Assembly: GCA_902803685.1 (NCBI GenBank)
Contig: CADCQR010000036.1
Location: 1 to 16,493, forward strand
Direction of reading: 5' to 3'
Length of the DNA stretch: 16,493 bases
DNA from: an uncultured Erysipelotrichaceae bacterium
Lineage (GTDB): Bacteria > Bacillota_I > Bacilli_A > RF39 > UBA660
Both the position numbers and the translations under genes were made by a program. Positions 6,792 through 14,473 of the stretch are shown one piece after another (the stretch's first letter is position 1; every line of letters begins with the position of its first letter). A model generated the notes under the pieces. That model saw nothing but the letters and a program-made list of their open reading frames with translations, did no database searches and was not told the origin of the DNA.

Positions 6792-7825
6792 AAGAAAGAT
6801 TAGAAGAAATAAAAAATAATGGTTTAAAAGAAATAGAAAGTGTTGCAAGTGTTGAGGAACTTGAAGAAGTTAGAAAAAGATTAACTGGCAAGAAAAGTGA
6901 GTTTTCTGAAATTACTAAGTCAATGAGCAATTTGTCAGCTGAGGACAAGAAAACTGTCGGGATGCTTATAACAGAAATAAAAGAAGCTATTGTAGAAAAG
7001 ATTCAACAAAAAGAAGAGTCTCTTATTGCATCAATGAGCGTTTTAGACGAGCCAATTGATTTAACATTACCAGGCAAGAAAGTAGAGGGCGGAGCACTAC
7101 ACCCAATTACTCAAATGAAATATGACTTAAATGATGCATTCTTATCGTTGGGTTTTGAAGTTTATGCTGAAGATGATATTAGTAGCGAAAAATACGCTTT
7201 CGATAATTTAAACTTTGCTAAGAATCATCCAGCTAGGGAGTCAATGGATACATATTGGATAGAAGGAACAGAAGATAAAACTGGAGCTGAAAGGTTATGC
7301 CTTAGACCACACTTAACCGGTGGCTCAGTAAGATATTTAATGCAACATGGTGCTCCGGCAAGGTTCGTTTATCCTGGAGGGGCATATAGAAATGAGACTA
7401 CAGATGCAAGACATGAAAGGGCGTTCGTTCAATATGAAGCTCTAATTGTTGATAAAGATATTTCTTTTGCATCAGGAATGGTTATGATTCAAACTATATT
7501 GGAAAAAGTCTTCGGGAAAAAGATAAAGACAAGAATGCGTGAAGGATTCTTCCCATTCACAGAGCCTGGATATGAAATAGATATGGAATGTCTAGTATGT
7601 GGTGGAAAAGGATGTAAAGTATGTAATCACAATGGTTGGATTGAAGTAATGCCGGGAGGAGTTATTCATCCTAATGTATTAAAATCAGCAGGACTTGATC
7701 CAGAAGAATGGACAGGATTCTATATCAATATAGGACTAGACAGATTAGTAATGATGAGGTACGGAGTAGATGACGTCAGATTATTCCACAGTACTGATTT
7801 AAGATTTTTAAAACAATTTAAATAG
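6788..7825 (+). CDS. pheS: Phenylalanyl-tRNA synthetase alpha subunit
   Basis: This is the catalytic alpha subunit of the alpha2beta2 PheRS, which charges tRNA(Phe). It is 345 residues long, normal for PheS. An N-terminal coiled-coil (about 1-85) that should contact tRNA is followed by the class II catalytic core: GALHPITQ, the motif 2 region YPGGAYRNE at about 195-203, a FFPFTEPGYEID strand, and motif 3 GLDR at 316-319. The C-terminus RLFHSTDLRFLKQF is typical. CLVCGGKGCKVC near residues 265-276 is a Cys knuckle. Odd: LRPHLTGGSVRYL replaces the common LRTHTSPVQ-type segment, and HERAFVQYEA replaces the usual H..F.Q.EG, so this is a divergent subtype. The ATG at 6788 overlaps the upstream TGA. 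An in-frame ATG at 6689 lies inside the upstream gene and is rejected. pheT follows after 14 nt. Confidence 0.95.
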   Translation: MKERLEEIKNNGLKEIESVASVEELEEVRKRLTGKKSEFSEITKSMSNLSAEDKKTVGMLITEIKEAIVEKIQQKEESLIASMSVLDEPIDLTLPGKKVEGGALHPITQMKYDLNDAFLSLGFEVYAEDDISSEKYAFDNLNFAKNHPARESMDTYWIEGTEDKTGAERLCLRPHLTGGSVRYLMQHGAPARFVYPGGAYRNETTDARHERAFVQYEALIVDKDISFASGMVMIQTILEKVFGKKIKTRMREGFFPFTEPGYEIDMECLVCGGKGCKVCNHNGWIEVMPGGVIHPNVLKSAGLDPEEWTGFYINIGLDRLVMMRYGVDDVRLFHSTDLRFLKQFK

Positions 7826-7839
7826 GAAGGATAAACAAT

Positions 7840-10263
7840 ATGAAAGTATCATTAAATTTAATAAAAAAATATATTGATTTACCAAAATCAATATCTGATG
7901 AGCAAATAGCATATGACATGACGCTTCGTACAGTCGAAGTAGAAGAAGTAGAAAATACAGCATTAAAATATCATGATATAGTAGTGGGAAAAATACTAGA
8001 AGTTAAAGCTCACCCTAATGCTGATAGATTAAAAATATGTATAACCGATATAGGCGAAGAACAACCAGTACAAATAGTATGTGGGGGTACAAACCTTTAC
8101 GAAGGAGAAAATGTAGTTGTATCTAAGCCAGGTGCTGAAGTAGTTTGGCATGGTGAAGGGGAGCCTGTAAAAGTTGAGGCAACAAAAATGCGTGGAGAAG
8201 ATTCTTATGGTATGATATGTGCAGCATCTGAAGTGTATTTAAGCGATTTCTTTCCAAATGAAGGTGAAACAGAAATAATAGACTTAAAAGGTATTGATTG
8301 TAAACCAGGGCAAAACATTTCTGATGTATTTGAAATGAATGATACAGTATTAGAAATAGATAATAAATCTTTATCAAATAGGCCGGACTTGTGGGGACAC
8401 TATGGTATAGCAAGAGAGCTATCCGCAATATACGGTGCACCCTTAAAAGAATTGCCAAAATGTGAGTTTGATAAATCTTTGCCAAAATATAATGTTGAGA
8501 TAGTAGAAGGTGAAAAATGTAATAGATACGTTGGTGTAGAAATAGATGGTATTTATGAGAAGCCATCTCCGATATGGATGCAGGCCCTATTATCAAAGGC
8601 CGGTCAAAGACCTATAAATGCCATTGTTGACATAACAAATTATGTAATGTTGGCAGTAGGTCAGCCCCTTCATGCTTTTGATAAAACACACGTAAGTGGT
8701 GAAAAAATAACTGTAAGGAATGCTAAAAAAGATGAAGAATTACTATTGCTTGATGATAATACCATAAAACTTACAGAAGATGATTTAGTAATAGCTGATG
8801 AAAAAGATGCTATGGCATTAGCTGGTATTAGAGGTGGAAAGAAAGATTCTATATTACCAGATACAAAAGGCATTGTTTTAGAAGTCGCTAACTTTACTGC
8901 CTCTACAATAAGAAAAACAGGAAAAAGATTTGCTGAAAAAACAGAGTCTTCTATAAGATACGAAAAGGGAATAGATACACAAAGAGTTGATCAAGGGCTA
9001 AGTTTAGCACTACAACTAATTAAAGAAATATTTCCAGAAAGCAAAATATTAAAGTATGCGGACTTATACAAAAATGAAACTCCAAAAAATAAAATAAAAA
9101 TAAGTGAAGCCTTCTTAATTAGCAGAATGGGTAAAAAAGTTGAAAAAGAAAAGATTGAGCAGATATTAAATTCACTAGGTTATGAAATAACATACAAAGA
9201 TGGGGAATATAATGTTGTAGTTCCTACATGGAGATCAACAGGAGATGTAACCATTAAAGATGACGTTATGGGTGATATTGCTAGAATATTGTCATATGAT
9301 AGTTTTGAAGCCAAACCACTTAATATAACAATAGAACATGCAGTAAAACAGAACAAAGTTTTATTAGATAGAAGAATCAGAGAATATTTGTCATATAGAT
9401 GCGGATTTTATGAGATATATACATATCCATGGATTGATGAAAAATACATAAACGCTGCTCAAATAGATGTTAGTGATTCATTAAAATTAGCAACTCCGCC
9501 ATCGCCATCTTTATCTTATTTGAGAAGTTCACTTATACCTGGTATGTTAGAAGCAGTATCTAAAAATTTAAGATATTATGATGAGTTCAAATTATATGAT
9601 ATTAAGCAAGTTTATAAAAAAGGAGATTATAGACCATCTTCAGAAGATGAAATATTACCTATACAAGAAAATTACCTTACTGGATGTATAGTAGGGAAAA
9701 ATGCTAGAGATGATTTTTACGAAGCAAAGGGTATAATAGAAAATATGGCTAGATATTGTCATATGGAAAATATACAGATGGAAAAAGGCGAAAAACCAAG
9801 ATGGGCTGACATAAATGCTAATCTGAACATAACTATGAACGGTGAAGTAATCGGTACTTTAGGATTAGTATCAGTTCAAACCATGAATGCTGCTAAGATA
9901 AAAAGGACTAATGTAGCAATGTTTGAAATAAACATTGATAAATTAATTCCGTATAATTCAAGAACTAATGAATATGAGAAGATTCCTGAATTACCATTAG
10001 TAGAGAAGGACTTATCAATATTAGTAGATAAAAATGTTAAATGGACAACAATAGAAAAAAATATAAAACCAATGGTAAAAGAAATTGATTTTGTAGATGA
10101 GTACAAAGGAACTCAAATTCCTGATAACAAAAAATCAATTACTTTAAAAATAAAATTAATTAATGAGGGTACTACAATGACATCTGAACAAATAAATGAA
10201 AAGATGAAAGAAATATTAGCTGCTTTAAATAAAAAATGTGGTGCTATATTACGCGAAGAATAA
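7840..10263 (+). CDS. pheT: Phenylalanyl-tRNA synthetase beta subunit
   Basis: This is the beta subunit of PheRS, needed for tRNA binding and for editing of mischarged Tyr-tRNA(Phe). At 807 residues it has the full bacterial domain set. After the N-terminal start comes an EMAP/tRNA-binding OB domain (about 40-150, with VKAHPNADRLKIC). A B3/B4 editing region follows (about 205-370, with GQRPINAIVDITNYVMLAVGQPLHAFD), then a B5 DNA-binding-like fold (about 400-475) and the catalytic-like core. The FDX-ACB anticodon-binding domain closes the protein (about 710-807, with LPLVEKDLSILVD). The SNRPDLWGHYGIARELSAI segment differs from the TPNR.DC.S..G.AREVA pattern of common PheT and matches the divergent character of PheS. 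It begins behind AGGAAGGA 14 nt after pheS and is followed by the operon terminator. Confidence 0.96.
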   Translation: MKVSLNLIKKYIDLPKSISDEQIAYDMTLRTVEVEEVENTALKYHDIVVGKILEVKAHPNADRLKICITDIGEEQPVQIVCGGTNLYEGENVVVSKPGAEVVWHGEGEPVKVEATKMRGEDSYGMICAASEVYLSDFFPNEGETEIIDLKGIDCKPGQNISDVFEMNDTVLEIDNKSLSNRPDLWGHYGIARELSAIYGAPLKELPKCEFDKSLPKYNVEIVEGEKCNRYVGVEIDGIYEKPSPIWMQALLSKAGQRPINAIVDITNYVMLAVGQPLHAFDKTHVSGEKITVRNAKKDEELLLLDDNTIKLTEDDLVIADEKDAMALAGIRGGKKDSILPDTKGIVLEVANFTASTIRKTGKRFAEKTESSIRYEKGIDTQRVDQGLSLALQLIKEIFPESKILKYADLYKNETPKNKIKISEAFLISRMGKKVEKEKIEQILNSLGYEITYKDGEYNVVVPTWRSTGDVTIKDDVMGDIARILSYDSFEAKPLNITIEHAVKQNKVLLDRRIREYLSYRCGFYEIYTYPWIDEKYINAAQIDVSDSLKLATPPSPSLSYLRSSLIPGMLEAVSKNLRYYDEFKLYDIKQVYKKGDYRPSSEDEILPIQENYLTGCIVGKNARDDFYEAKGIIENMARYCHMENIQMEKGEKPRWADINANLNITMNGEVIGTLGLVSVQTMNAAKIKRTNVAMFEINIDKLIPYNSRTNEYEKIPELPLVEKDLSILVDKNVKWTTIEKNIKPMVKEIDFVDEYKGTQIPDNKKSITLKIKLINEGTTMTSEQINEKMKEILAALNKKCGAILREE

Positions 10264-10269
10264 ATAATT

Positions 10270-10301
10270 GAATGTCTGGTATAAACCAGCATTCTTTTTT
10301 T
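10270..10301 (+). terminator. Intrinsic terminator of the pheS-pheT operon
   Basis: GAATG-T-CTGGT (10270-10280) pairs with ACCAGCATTC (10285-10294), giving a 10-bp stem with one bulged T and an ATAA loop. Seven T follow (10295-10301). It begins 7 nt after the pheT stop. Confidence 0.9.
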
Positions 10302-10510
10302 GAATTTAATAAGCAAGAACATTACAAAAGAAAAAAGTAGTATAATCATGCTATAAGCCGTGTTTAAAAGCTATATAAAAAATTAATTGGTCATTATTAT
10401 GTCCATGCTAGGAATAATAGACTCAAAGAATAAATAATCAAAAGTGATAAACAAAAACATTTATTTTAATATAACAAATGATATAGATAATACTTAATGG
10501 AGATGGGTGT

Positions 10511-12250
10511 ATGAAAAAAACGTTATTAAATTTAAAAAAAGTATATAGAAGATACGGAAAAGAATATAGGTTATCGTTAATCAAAATCCTTATATTAAGT
10601 TTATTTGGAATATTTACAAACATAATTATACCATTATTATCAGCAAAGTTTATTATGAATTTTACGGATTCAAAATTTAAACAAGCTATATATATGTCAT
10701 TACTAATTTTTGTTGTTTATGTACTAGAAGGTACAAAAATGTTATTAATAAGGAAAAATAACCAAATATTTAGAAGAGGTACTGTCAGAAATATTCAAAT
10801 GGCTTTAGGAAAAGAAATATTGTCATTAGAGCAAAAAACACTAGATAGTAATTCAAGCGGTACATTTATACAACGATTGACAAATGATACGGAAAAAATG
10901 TCGGAAATATTTACTGGCGGGATGGTAATCGTTGTTAAATTCTTATCTATAATAGCTTCTTTTGTAGCCATTCTTATTATAAGCTGGCAGATGTTTATCT
11001 ATTATGCCATTTCCTCCATAATACTATCAATTTCAAATTATATTAAAAATGAATATGTAGGTAAAAAAGACAAAGAGTTTAGAAATGAAAACGATAAAGT
11101 GGCAGGGCTTACAGGAGAACTGGTACGAGGTGCAAGAGACATTAAAATGTTATACGCTAAAGAAAGTTTTATGTATAACTTGGATAAGCAAATAACAAAA
11201 CAGAATCAAAAAAACTTTGAAATGCGAAATGCTGATATGAACTATAATCTCCTTATAGGTTATGTTAAAGATCTTTTGGAATTAATCTCGGTAATATTGT
11301 TAGTGATACTAATTAAAAATAATATTTTAAATATTGCTGCAGCTATAGTACTTTATAATTATAGAAATGCTGTTTTGACAAACTTTATGGATATCGTTTC
11401 TAAACTATTTGAAGAATGTAAAAACTTTAATATATCAAGTGAAAGAATCTTTTCAATCATTGACAGTGAAGAGTTTAAAAAAGAAACTTTTGGTAACAAA
11501 GATATAGTAGATATTGATGGTAATTTTGAGTTTAAAAATATAGTTTTTGGGTATGATGATAATTTAGTTTTAGATGGATTTAATTTAAATATTAAGAGTG
11601 GAAGAACATACGGTATTGTTGGAAAAAGTGGTTCTGGAAAAACAACAGTATTTAATCTATTATGTAAATTATATGATGTAAAATCTGGGAGTATATTAAT
11701 TGATGGAAATGATATAAATACTTTAACTGAGAAATCGATACGTGGTAATATTACAATTATTAATCAAAATCCGTATATATTTAATATGTCAATAAAGGAT
11801 AATTTAAAATTGGTGAACAAAGATATTTCAATTGATGAAATAAAAGAAGCTTGCCGATTGGCATGCTTAGACGACTATATTGAATCTTTACCAAAAAAGT
11901 ATGATACAATTGTAGGTGAGGGTGGCGTCAATTTGTCTGGCGGTCAAAGACAAAGACTTGCTATAGCAAGGGCTTTAGTCCAAAATACAAAAATAATTTT
12001 ATTTGATGAAGCAACTTCAGCACTTGATAATGAAACCCAGTCTAAAATACAAAAAGCCATTGATAACTTAAAAGGAAAATATACAATTATCATTATAGCT
12101 CATCGGCTATCAACAATTGTTAACTGCAGTGAAATATTTATATTAGAAGATGGAAGGGTATCATCGAGCGGAACTCATAAAGAATTGCTAAAAAATAATA
12201 AACTTTATAAACAGCTATGTAAAACAGAATTGGAAACAGCAACTGATTAA
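10511..12250 (+). CDS. ABC exporter half-transporter (fused membrane and ATPase domains)
   Basis: This 579-residue protein combines an ABC-type-1 membrane domain with six predicted helices (about residues 20-300) and a C-terminal ATPase. ATPase motifs are complete: Walker A GKSGSGKT at 371-378, Q-loop in IINQNPY, signature LSGGQ at 475-479, Walker B ILFDEAT with D499/E500, and H531 in AHRLS. It should work as a dimer, exporting a substrate by ATP hydrolysis. The membrane part is divergent and I cannot name the substrate; multidrug, peptide and lipid exporters share this layout. With every catalytic residue present, a homodimer is possible. No second half-transporter, peptidase domain or regulator is adjacent. 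The start is supported by GGAGATGGG ahead of the ATG. A 200-base spacer without a clear promoter separates it from the pheT terminator. Confidence 0.93.
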   Translation: MKKTLLNLKKVYRRYGKEYRLSLIKILILSLFGIFTNIIIPLLSAKFIMNFTDSKFKQAIYMSLLIFVVYVLEGTKMLLIRKNNQIFRRGTVRNIQMALGKEILSLEQKTLDSNSSGTFIQRLTNDTEKMSEIFTGGMVIVVKFLSIIASFVAILIISWQMFIYYAISSIILSISNYIKNEYVGKKDKEFRNENDKVAGLTGELVRGARDIKMLYAKESFMYNLDKQITKQNQKNFEMRNADMNYNLLIGYVKDLLELISVILLVILIKNNILNIAAAIVLYNYRNAVLTNFMDIVSKLFEECKNFNISSERIFSIIDSEEFKKETFGNKDIVDIDGNFEFKNIVFGYDDNLVLDGFNLNIKSGRTYGIVGKSGSGKTTVFNLLCKLYDVKSGSILIDGNDINTLTEKSIRGNITIINQNPYIFNMSIKDNLKLVNKDISIDEIKEACRLACLDDYIESLPKKYDTIVGEGGVNLSGGQRQRLAIARALVQNTKIILFDEATSALDNETQSKIQKAIDNLKGKYTIIIIAHRLSTIVNCSEIFILEDGRVSSSGTHKELLKNNKLYKQLCKTELETATD

Positions 12251-12310
12251 AATTATGATAAAATAATATTACATACAGTAAAATGATATTTGTTAGTTAG
12301 GGGTGAATTT

Positions 12311-12661
12311 ATGAAGCTGGATATCAATAAAGTGAAAATTGCTGTTACCATACCAAAAGACAATCTAGAGCAAGTTAGAGAGGCAGTGTGTGATGCTGGT
12401 GCTGGTGTTATTGGAAATTATACGTATTGTTCCAATTCGACAAAAGTCATTGGAACTTATATTCCAAACGGCAGCGCTAGCCCATACATAGGCAAAAGCA
12501 ATGAATTGCAGTATGTTGAAGAAGAAAAATTAGAGGTAGTTTGCCAAGTGGAAATTGTATCTGAAGTAATAAAAAGGCTAAGAATGGCACATCCATATGA
12601 AGAACCAGAAATTGACATCATCCCTTTAATTGATGAGCTGGCTTTCAATCAACAAAGTTAA
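12311..12661 (+). CDS. YqfO/NIF3-insert-like (PII/CutA-like fold) protein
   Basis: This 116-residue soluble protein resembles the small ferredoxin-like domain found inserted in Nif3-type dimetal proteins such as YqfO, here as a stand-alone gene. Recognisable parts are the opening strand KIAVTIPKDNLEQVREAV, the Gly-rich turn AGAGVIGNYTYCS, the GTYIPNGSASPYIGK segment, EEEKLEVVCQVE, and the conserved closing block RLRMAHPYEEPEIDIIPL. The main metal-binding domain of Nif3 is missing, so hydrolase activity is not expected. A ligand-sensing or structural role is possible but unproven. I chose ATG at 12311 because AGGGGTGA lies just upstream; an in-frame ATG at 12290 would add seven residues and has no site of its own. 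A strong terminator follows. TGATAAAAT at 12256-12264 could be an extended -10 promoter element. Confidence 0.8.
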   Translation: MKLDINKVKIAVTIPKDNLEQVREAVCDAGAGVIGNYTYCSNSTKVIGTYIPNGSASPYIGKSNELQYVEEEKLEVVCQVEIVSEVIKRLRMAHPYEEPEIDIIPLIDELAFNQQS

Positions 12662-12686
12662 AATACTAAAAATAACAGGTTATGAG

Positions 12687-12711
12687 AAGTGTTTTTTTAA
12701 AACACTTTTTT
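12687..12711 (+). terminator. Intrinsic terminator after the YqfO-like gene
   Basis: AAGTGTTTT (12687-12695) and AAAACACTT (12699-12707) form a perfect 9-bp stem with a 3-nt loop, followed by TTTT. Confidence 0.75.
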
Positions 12712-12737
12712 AGCAATAAACAATATTTGAGTAACTG

Positions 12738-12746
12738 TGTTATAAT
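12738..12746 (+). promoter_or_regulatory. Extended -10 promoter for the DUF1653-like gene
   Basis: TGTTATAAT contains the extended -10 element (TGn) followed directly by a perfect TATAAT (12741-12746). No good -35 lies 17 nt upstream, which extended -10 promoters tolerate. It sits about 85 nt ahead of the chosen start and just after a terminator. Confidence 0.5.
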
Positions 12747-12829
12747 ATAAATTAATGGAAGTATACTATTATAGTATTTTAATATATAATATGCTTACTA
12801 TGTGGACTTCTGTATTAAGGAGGTATAAT

Positions 12830-13198
12830 ATGCTATATAAAATAGGAATGTTATGCAAGCATTTCAAAGGAGAAAATTTATTAGAAAAAAACATTTATAG
12901 AATTGAAAGACTTGGAGTTAATGGTTATGAGTTGATAGACAGTGATATCTCATATGTGGGAGAAGGCAATCTTTCAACAGCTAAAGATTTAGTTGTATAT
13001 GCTAATATATTTCAAGATAATAAAATGTTTGCTAGAGAATATGAAGATATATCATCCGAATTAAGTGCCGACAAACAAACTGTTTTTCATCAAGTTCATA
13101 AAGTTGAGCCCCTAACTTCAGACGAAATTGAAATTATTAATTCCGAGCAATTTAAATCTGAAAAAAAAGCAGCAACATTAACTAAGTTTAAAAAATAA
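12830..13198 (+). CDS. DUF1653-like protein
   Basis: This is a 122-residue soluble protein. Its N-terminal ~95 residues follow the DUF1653 pattern: an opening KHFKG, then IYRIERLGV, a KDLVVYANIF strand with an aromatic/aliphatic core, and an FAREYEDISSELS segment in place of the usual WVRP..MF. The biochemical function of DUF1653 proteins is not established to my knowledge. The C-terminal tail (SEKKAATLTKFKK) is basic and probably disordered. ATG at 12830 is chosen because AAGGAGG lies at 12818-12823 with ideal spacing. An in-frame ATG at 12755 would add 25 residues whose DNA contains that ribosome binding site, so it is rejected. The gene has its own promoter and terminator-flanked position and seems monocistronic. 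Confidence 0.75.
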   Translation: MLYKIGMLCKHFKGENLLEKNIYRIERLGVNGYELIDSDISYVGEGNLSTAKDLVVYANIFQDNKMFAREYEDISSELSADKQTVFHQVHKVEPLTSDEIEIINSEQFKSEKKAATLTKFKK

Positions 13199-13223
13199 CT
13201 CAGAATAATAAAGCTATATAAAT

Positions 13224-13247
13224 AAAAAAGGCTCCGTATTAGGAGCC
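13224..13247 (-). terminator. Intrinsic terminator reading on the minus strand
   Basis: GGCTCC (13230-13235) and GGAGCC (13242-13247) form a perfect GC-rich stem with a 6-nt loop. On the minus strand it is followed by T6 (complement of 13224-13229) and then ATTTA, a good terminator. On the + strand it is followed by AAAATC, so it would not terminate the DUF1653-like gene. No minus-strand protein gene lies upstream of it. Confidence 0.6.
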
Positions 13248-13300
13248 AAAATCTATATACAGAGGATCTTCACACATATCAGTGAACCTTCCTCAATAAT
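13224..13300 (-). ncRNA. Candidate minus-strand small RNA between the DUF1653-like gene and prfB
   Basis: Reading the minus strand, a hairpin comes first. Its outer helix GAGGA/TCCTC (13290-13294 with 13262-13266) and inner helix TTCAC/GTGAA (13282-13286 with 13269-13273) are separated by an internal loop, with an 8-nt apical loop. After about 14 nt of linker comes the T-tailed terminator above. This two-hairpin layout of roughly 75 nt is typical of bacterial small RNAs. Promoter support is weak: an AT-rich TATTAT-like stretch lies upstream. I match it to no known RNA family. It could instead be a structured leader of prfB on the + strand. Confidence 0.35.
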
Positions 13301-13363
13301 AATATATGTAGAAATGAAATAAAAATACACAAAAAATATATTTTAAATAAATTGGAGAAGATT

Positions 13364-14447
13364 ATGGAAAAAAAAGAATTACAAAGAATAGCTGTGAGAA
13401 ATCAAGAAATTATAGGTAATTTATGGAGGTCACTTTGACATTGATCAAAAAACAAGAGAAATAGCTGAACTAGAAACTAGAACAACGGACCCTAACTTCT
13501 GGAATGATCGTAGTAGCGCCGAAAATACATTAAAAAGAATTAATGATCTCAAAGAACTCGTAAATAATATTAGTGATTTAAATAATCAAATAAATGATAA
13601 CCTTGAACTGTTAGAAATTGTCGATGAACTAGATGAAATAGAAGAGAGTATTTTAGATATTGGTAAAAGAGTAGATCAATTAAAGTTTCTATTAATGCTT
13701 AATGGGCCGTACGATAAAAAGGATTGTATTTTGGAAATACATTCTGGTGCTGGAGGTACTGAAGCTTGTGATTGGGCTAATATGTTATGCAGAATGTATC
13801 AAAGATGGTGTGATAGTAAAAAATATAAATGGGAAATCCTTGATTATCAGCCAGGTGAGGAAACTGGAATTAAAAGTATCACAATAAAGATAAAAGGAAT
13901 AAATGCTTATGGATACCTGAAAAATGAAAAGGGTGTTCATAGGTTAGTTAGGCTTTCACCTTTTGATGCTAATAATAAAAGGCACACATCGTTCGCCTCT
14001 GTTGAAGTGACCCCAGAGATAGATTTTGATGATTCTATAACAATAGATGAAAAAGATTTAAAAATAGATGTTTATCGTTCCACTGGAGCTGGCGGTCAAG
14101 GTGTTAATACAACAGACTCGGCTGTCAGGATTACCCATTTGCCTACCAAGATAGTGGTGACATGCCAAAATGAAAGGAGTCAAATCCAAAATAAAGAAAC
14201 GGCACTTAACGTATTAAAAAGTAAGCTTTTATTAAAAAAAATAGAAGAACAAGAGAATGAGATGAAAAAAGTTAAGGGTGAACAAATGAATATAGAATTT
14301 GGTTCGCAAATAAGAAGCTACGTGATGCATCCGTACTCTATGGTTAAAGATCACAGAACAAATACAGAAACTAGTGATGTAAATGGGGTTTTAGACGGGA
14401 AAATAGATATGTTTATTCAAAGTTGCTTAGAAAAAAGAATAAATTGA
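13364..14447 (+). CDS. prfB: Peptide chain release factor 2, programmed +1 frameshift
   Basis: RF2 ends translation at UGA and UAA. The gene is read in two parts: 13364-13435 (24 codons ending CTT), then a +1 slip over the in-frame TGA at 13436-13438, continuing from GAC at 13437 to a TGA at 14445-14447. The product is about 360 residues, the normal RF2 length. The slip site has the classic arrangement: an internal Shine-Dalgarno GGAGG, three bases TCA, then CTT TGA C. Family motifs are intact: SPF (198-200), which reads stop codons, and GGQ (243-245), which triggers peptide release. The known mechanism is autoregulation: scarce RF2 lets the ribosome slip and make more RF2. The ATG has GGAGAAG 7-10 nt upstream. 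An ATG at 13695 is internal and would lack the codon-recognition N-terminal domain. Confidence 0.96.
13425..13439 (+). promoter_or_regulatory. prfB +1 programmed frameshift signal
   Basis: GGAGG (13425-13429), spacer TCA (13430-13432), slippery CTT (13433-13435), stop TGA (13436-13438) and a following C reproduce the E. coli prfB layout, including the 3-nt spacing between the internal Shine-Dalgarno and CTT. Downstream coding resumes at GAC in the +1 frame and stays open into the RF2 body. Confidence 0.92.
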
Positions 14448-14473
14448 TTTCTTTGGAAAGGAAAAGGGGTAAT

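Noticed and set aside
8123..8596. 157-codon reverse-strand ORF inside pheT
   Set aside because: It is the shadow of a highly supported gene; its composition (His/Leu/Tyr-rich) is an artefact of the complementary strand.
13702..13887. 61-codon + strand ORF inside prfB
   Set aside because: It is out of frame within a conserved RF2 region and has no independent support.
13695..14447. prfB as a 250-residue truncated gene from the ATG at 13695
   Set aside because: The upstream sequence encodes the RF2 N-terminal part in frame back to a classical frameshift site and a well-placed ATG at 13364.
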